Below, one piece after another: positions 61,086-64,000 of a DNA stretch of 64,000 nucleotides (positions are counted from its first letter, which is position 1; each line of letters begins with the position of its first letter). The position numbers and the translations under genes were made by a program. Origin of the DNA: Dioscorea cayenensis subsp. rotundata (taxonomy: Eukaryota; Streptophyta; Magnoliopsida; Dioscoreales; Dioscoreaceae); the NCBI RefSeq assembly GCF_009730915.1, contig NC_052486.1, positions 20,861,589 through 20,925,588 on the forward strand, in the 5' to 3' direction. The notes beneath the pieces are model-generated. The model was not told the DNA's origin. It saw only the letters and a list, made by a program, of their open reading frames with translations, and did not search any database.

Positions 61086-61422
61086 GGTTAATTTTTTTTA
61101 TAAATCACTGAACTTTGGTCAAATATCATTTTGATTATTGAATTTTGATTTACTTTGAAATGCTCACTAAAGTTACTAATCATTTCATTGATAGGTCACC
61201 CGATGGATTAGCACCTTCATTAGCTGATGTGGAGGTTGGGAATATCCCAGTCAACGCACAGGTAGAGGCCTCCACATCAGCTAATGAAGGTGTTAATCCA
61301 TCGGATGACCTACCGATGAAATGATTAGTAACTTTAGTGAGCATTTCAAAACAAATCAAAATTCAATAATCAAATAATATTTGACCAAAATTTAGTGATT
61401 TACCAAAAAAAAAAATTAACTA
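61086..61422. mobile_element. Palindromic MITE with 8-9 bp target duplication
   Basis: A 337-bp near-palindrome. The arms (61086-61245 and 61262-61422) pair over about 150 bp, for example CTCCACATCAGCTAATGAAG on the right against its reverse complement on the left. Direct repeats TTACTTTG flank it (61078-61085 and 61423-61430). It would fold into a long hairpin if transcribed. Duplication length suggests a Mutator- or hAT-type origin. Non-coding. Confidence 0.85.
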
Positions 61423-61430
61423 TTACTTTG

Positions 61431-62818
61431 TCATGTCATAAATTTTGATAAAAAAAATGCATAACAAATTAACCGTTACTTTGTCATGCATTTTTTTTAT
61501 CAAAATTTATGATAATTTTTTAACTGATAAATTTTTTGAAGAGTTTGCAATTTAAGAATTATCAATATATATAAACAAAATAATTTCATTCAACAACTGG
61601 CTTTTGGTTGTAAAAAGTATTGGTATAAGAATTTTATTACTTAAGTTTGAAACCGACTAGACAAAATAATAATAACAGGTCTTAAATTATGGTTGTAGGC
61701 TTGCAACCCAGATTGTGTGGACATTGAATTCCCATGTTTACACTATGGATGCCAATTGTTTTAAAAAATAAAAAATAAAAATCACATAAAAAACAAAAAT
61801 AGAAAACTAACCCAACAATATTATATATAATTATATATACAGTATACATTTATAAAAACAAAAAAATTTAAAAGCAAAAATAATAATTATATAAATTGTA
61901 TATATTAAAAATACAATAGATATATACTATATATATCATATGCCACTTAAAAAGCCCTTTAAAAAAGCAAAACAAATGCCAATTGTATTTATATTATTAT
62001 ACACAAATAAACACTCCAATATATATATATATATATATCGTTTAAGAAATACTAAGGAATTTACAAATACATATAATATAATATAACAATGAATTATATT
62101 ATAACTGGTTGATAATGTTTTATCATATATATTAAATAATATATATAACAATTATATTATTATATGATATTTATAGTTTATGTATTATTCATACTATAAT
62201 AAAATAATATAAAGTATAAAGTATTATAAACATAAAAATAGATAATGAATACTATTAATTATATAGCGTAAACAACTGTATATATGAATACTATCAATGT
62301 ATTAATTAAACCATATGGTTGTTTTATATTATATTATATTATATTATATTATATTTTATATATAATGTATATATTATACATATTATATATAATATAGTAT
62401 ACTATTAAGTTATTAACAATATATATGTTATTATATGTACAGATGTAATGTGAAAGGGAGGGAGGGGAGGGGAGGGGAGGGGAGAGAGTTTTATGGCATG
62501 GGATCTACATCACTCAAAATAAATAAATAAATAAAATAATGGCAGCATGAAAGAATTGGACTTGGGGCATTAAGTAAGATTAATAGTATGTAATATGTAA
62601 ATATGAAACAAAGTGTAAGATATGTGAAGCAATGCATGTGTGTTTGGTTAGTGGAATGGGAATGAAAGTAATTGGATTGGAAATAATGAAAATAATGATA
62701 ATGTAAATTAGGTGATAAAAATAGTAATGAAAACTATATTTGATTGGAAGATAAGTTATAGAAAATAGAAAATGTAAAAGTAAAGAACATGATAAAATTA
62801 CTTTTATATTTTTTAAAG

Positions 62819-62865
<47 letters not shown>

Positions 62866-63300
62866 ATGAATTATGTGTATAATTTTATAAAAACTACATT
62901 TTTATTTTTAAACTATCTTAAATATTCATTATTTAATTGATGTTTAGTAAGTAAATAATTTTTTATTTGTAAAATATTTGAATATAATTATTATTTAAAT
63001 TGCTATAATTAAATTTTAAATTGAACTTTTGACTCTAATATGTACTTCTACTTAATTGGTATTGATTAACTCTGTAAATCATATACTAATTTTGGTATTG
63101 TTTAATTATTATTATTTATTTTCATTATTATGATTATAAAATAAAAAATAATAATGTATTAATGACATTTTGCATGGGGTAATTAATGGTCATTACCTCC
63201 AATAATGAGGGTAATGGCCACTACCTTGGTTAGAAGTAGACCATTACCCTCAAGGGTAATGGTGACTTTTGATGGATACCCAAACATGGGTATCCATCAC
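61431..63300. other. AT-rich intergenic DNA, possible further MITE
   Basis: No gene. A TATAT/ATATT-rich stretch covers 61800-62420, a GGGGA repeat 62457-62484, and (TA)n 62820-62860. The segment from about 62643 (TGTTTGGTTAGTGGAATGGG) to about 63285 (inverted TGTTTGGGTATCCATC) may be a MITE with short inverted ends and internal GGGTAATGG/CCATTACCC palindromes, but no target duplication was found. Confidence 0.35.
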
Positions 63301-64000
63301 TATATGTAATCATTTTCTTAAAAAGAAGAACCATTATCAAAATTCAAACACATACTTACCGTCTGTTTAGTTTTTGGAATTAAGTTTGGGAATGAAATAA
63401 TAGATTGAGAATGAAAACTGTGTTTGGTGAGAGATAACATGGAAGAATTAAAAACAAATATATATATATATAAAGTTACTGTTATACCCCTAAATTCTAA
63501 TGTAAACAAGTGATAGGCTTTATTCAAATGGTGATAACCATTGATATTATTGAACATTCACTTTGATTAAATGAATTGTATAATAATATATAAAATTAAG
63601 AGGTTTTCACGGCATAAATCCAAAAACAAAACTAATTATATCTCAAATAATCTCTCTCCAAAATAATATCATCAATTTGGAATTGTAACACAATAATAAA
63701 CTATAACAAGAAACCATGGTGCACAATTAAAAACTAACTAATTTTTTTTAATCTTCCAAACTCATCCAACAACCTCAACAAAAATCCCATAAAAAAGTCA
63801 CCGATTAAACTTACAATGTAGAAAAAGCCAAACGACGGACGACTAATCCACCGGTGAGACGAGGTTATTAATGGTGGTGATGATGAACAAGTAAAGGATC
63901 TCCTCAAAAAGGTTACCAAGGACCAATAGATGAGGATGTCCAGAATGCGGCGGCAGGGCCAGGCGGACGGGGCAGTTTAGAATGATGTGTGGATGACGAA
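63301..64000. other. Right edge, unassigned
   Basis: AT-rich to about 63820, then GC-richer to the window end. A minus-strand frame (63734-63919, with hydrophobic FYIVSLIGDFFMGFLLRLL) may be the beginning of a gene or repeat that continues beyond the window. No family recognised. Confidence 0.3.

Overview
This is nuclear DNA of a flowering plant: AT-rich intergenic sequence, intron-containing genes, GT-AG (and one GC-AG) splice sites, a nuclear tRNA-Ser, plant-specific families (VND-type NAC, HAM-type GRAS with a miR171 site, PEX11B, plant SEC14-like) and typical plant transposons (MULE, L1 LINE, SINE, MITEs). The GRAS and PEX11B coding regions start GC-rich and become AT-richer towards the 3' end. 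That gradient is common in monocots, so a non-grass monocot is my weak inference. The species cannot be named from the sequence.

Layout: 1-3.3 kb is intergenic/promoter DNA with a GC-rich island and a MITE. 3.3-7.4 kb is a VND-type NAC gene (+). 7.6-8.6 kb is a 1000-N assembly gap. 8.6-12.0 kb is a large inverted repeat with no recognised gene. 13.0-13.3 kb is a MITE. 13.6-17.1 kb is a HAM/SCL6-type GRAS gene (+) with its upstream GC-rich block. 17.2-25.4 kb has no firm gene, only a possible small spliced gene on the minus strand (21.4-24.3 kb). 25.4-28.8 kb is a glycerol-3-phosphate transporter gene (-) with a one-base frameshift. 30.1-33.7 kb is nested repeat DNA. 34.05-39.89 kb is a complete MULE with a perfect 9-bp target duplication. 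It carries a broken FAR1-type transposase gene and captured fragments of a pheophytinase gene and a KH-domain gene. 42.0-42.3 kb is a SINE with its target duplication. 43.3-50.45 kb is a decayed L1 LINE (-) split by two MITEs, followed by a second LINE fragment to 51.4 kb. 51.66-52.33 kb is PEX11B (+), convergent with an 11-exon SEC14-like gene (-, 52.44-54.49 kb). 55.6 kb is tRNA-Ser(AGA). 57-64 kb is AT-rich with MITEs and one doubtful small ORF.

The genes do not form a pathway; this is ordinary plant gene spacing. The regulatory logic visible in the sequence is the VND domain architecture (xylem cell-fate switch), miR171 control of the GRAS gene, and possible antisense overlap of the PEX11B and SEC14-like 3' ends. 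The most unusual objects are the gene-capturing FAR1-type MULE, the roughly 1.5-kb-arm inverted repeat beside the gap, the GC-AG intron in the NAC gene, the transporter frameshift, and the LINE carrying two datable MITE insertions.
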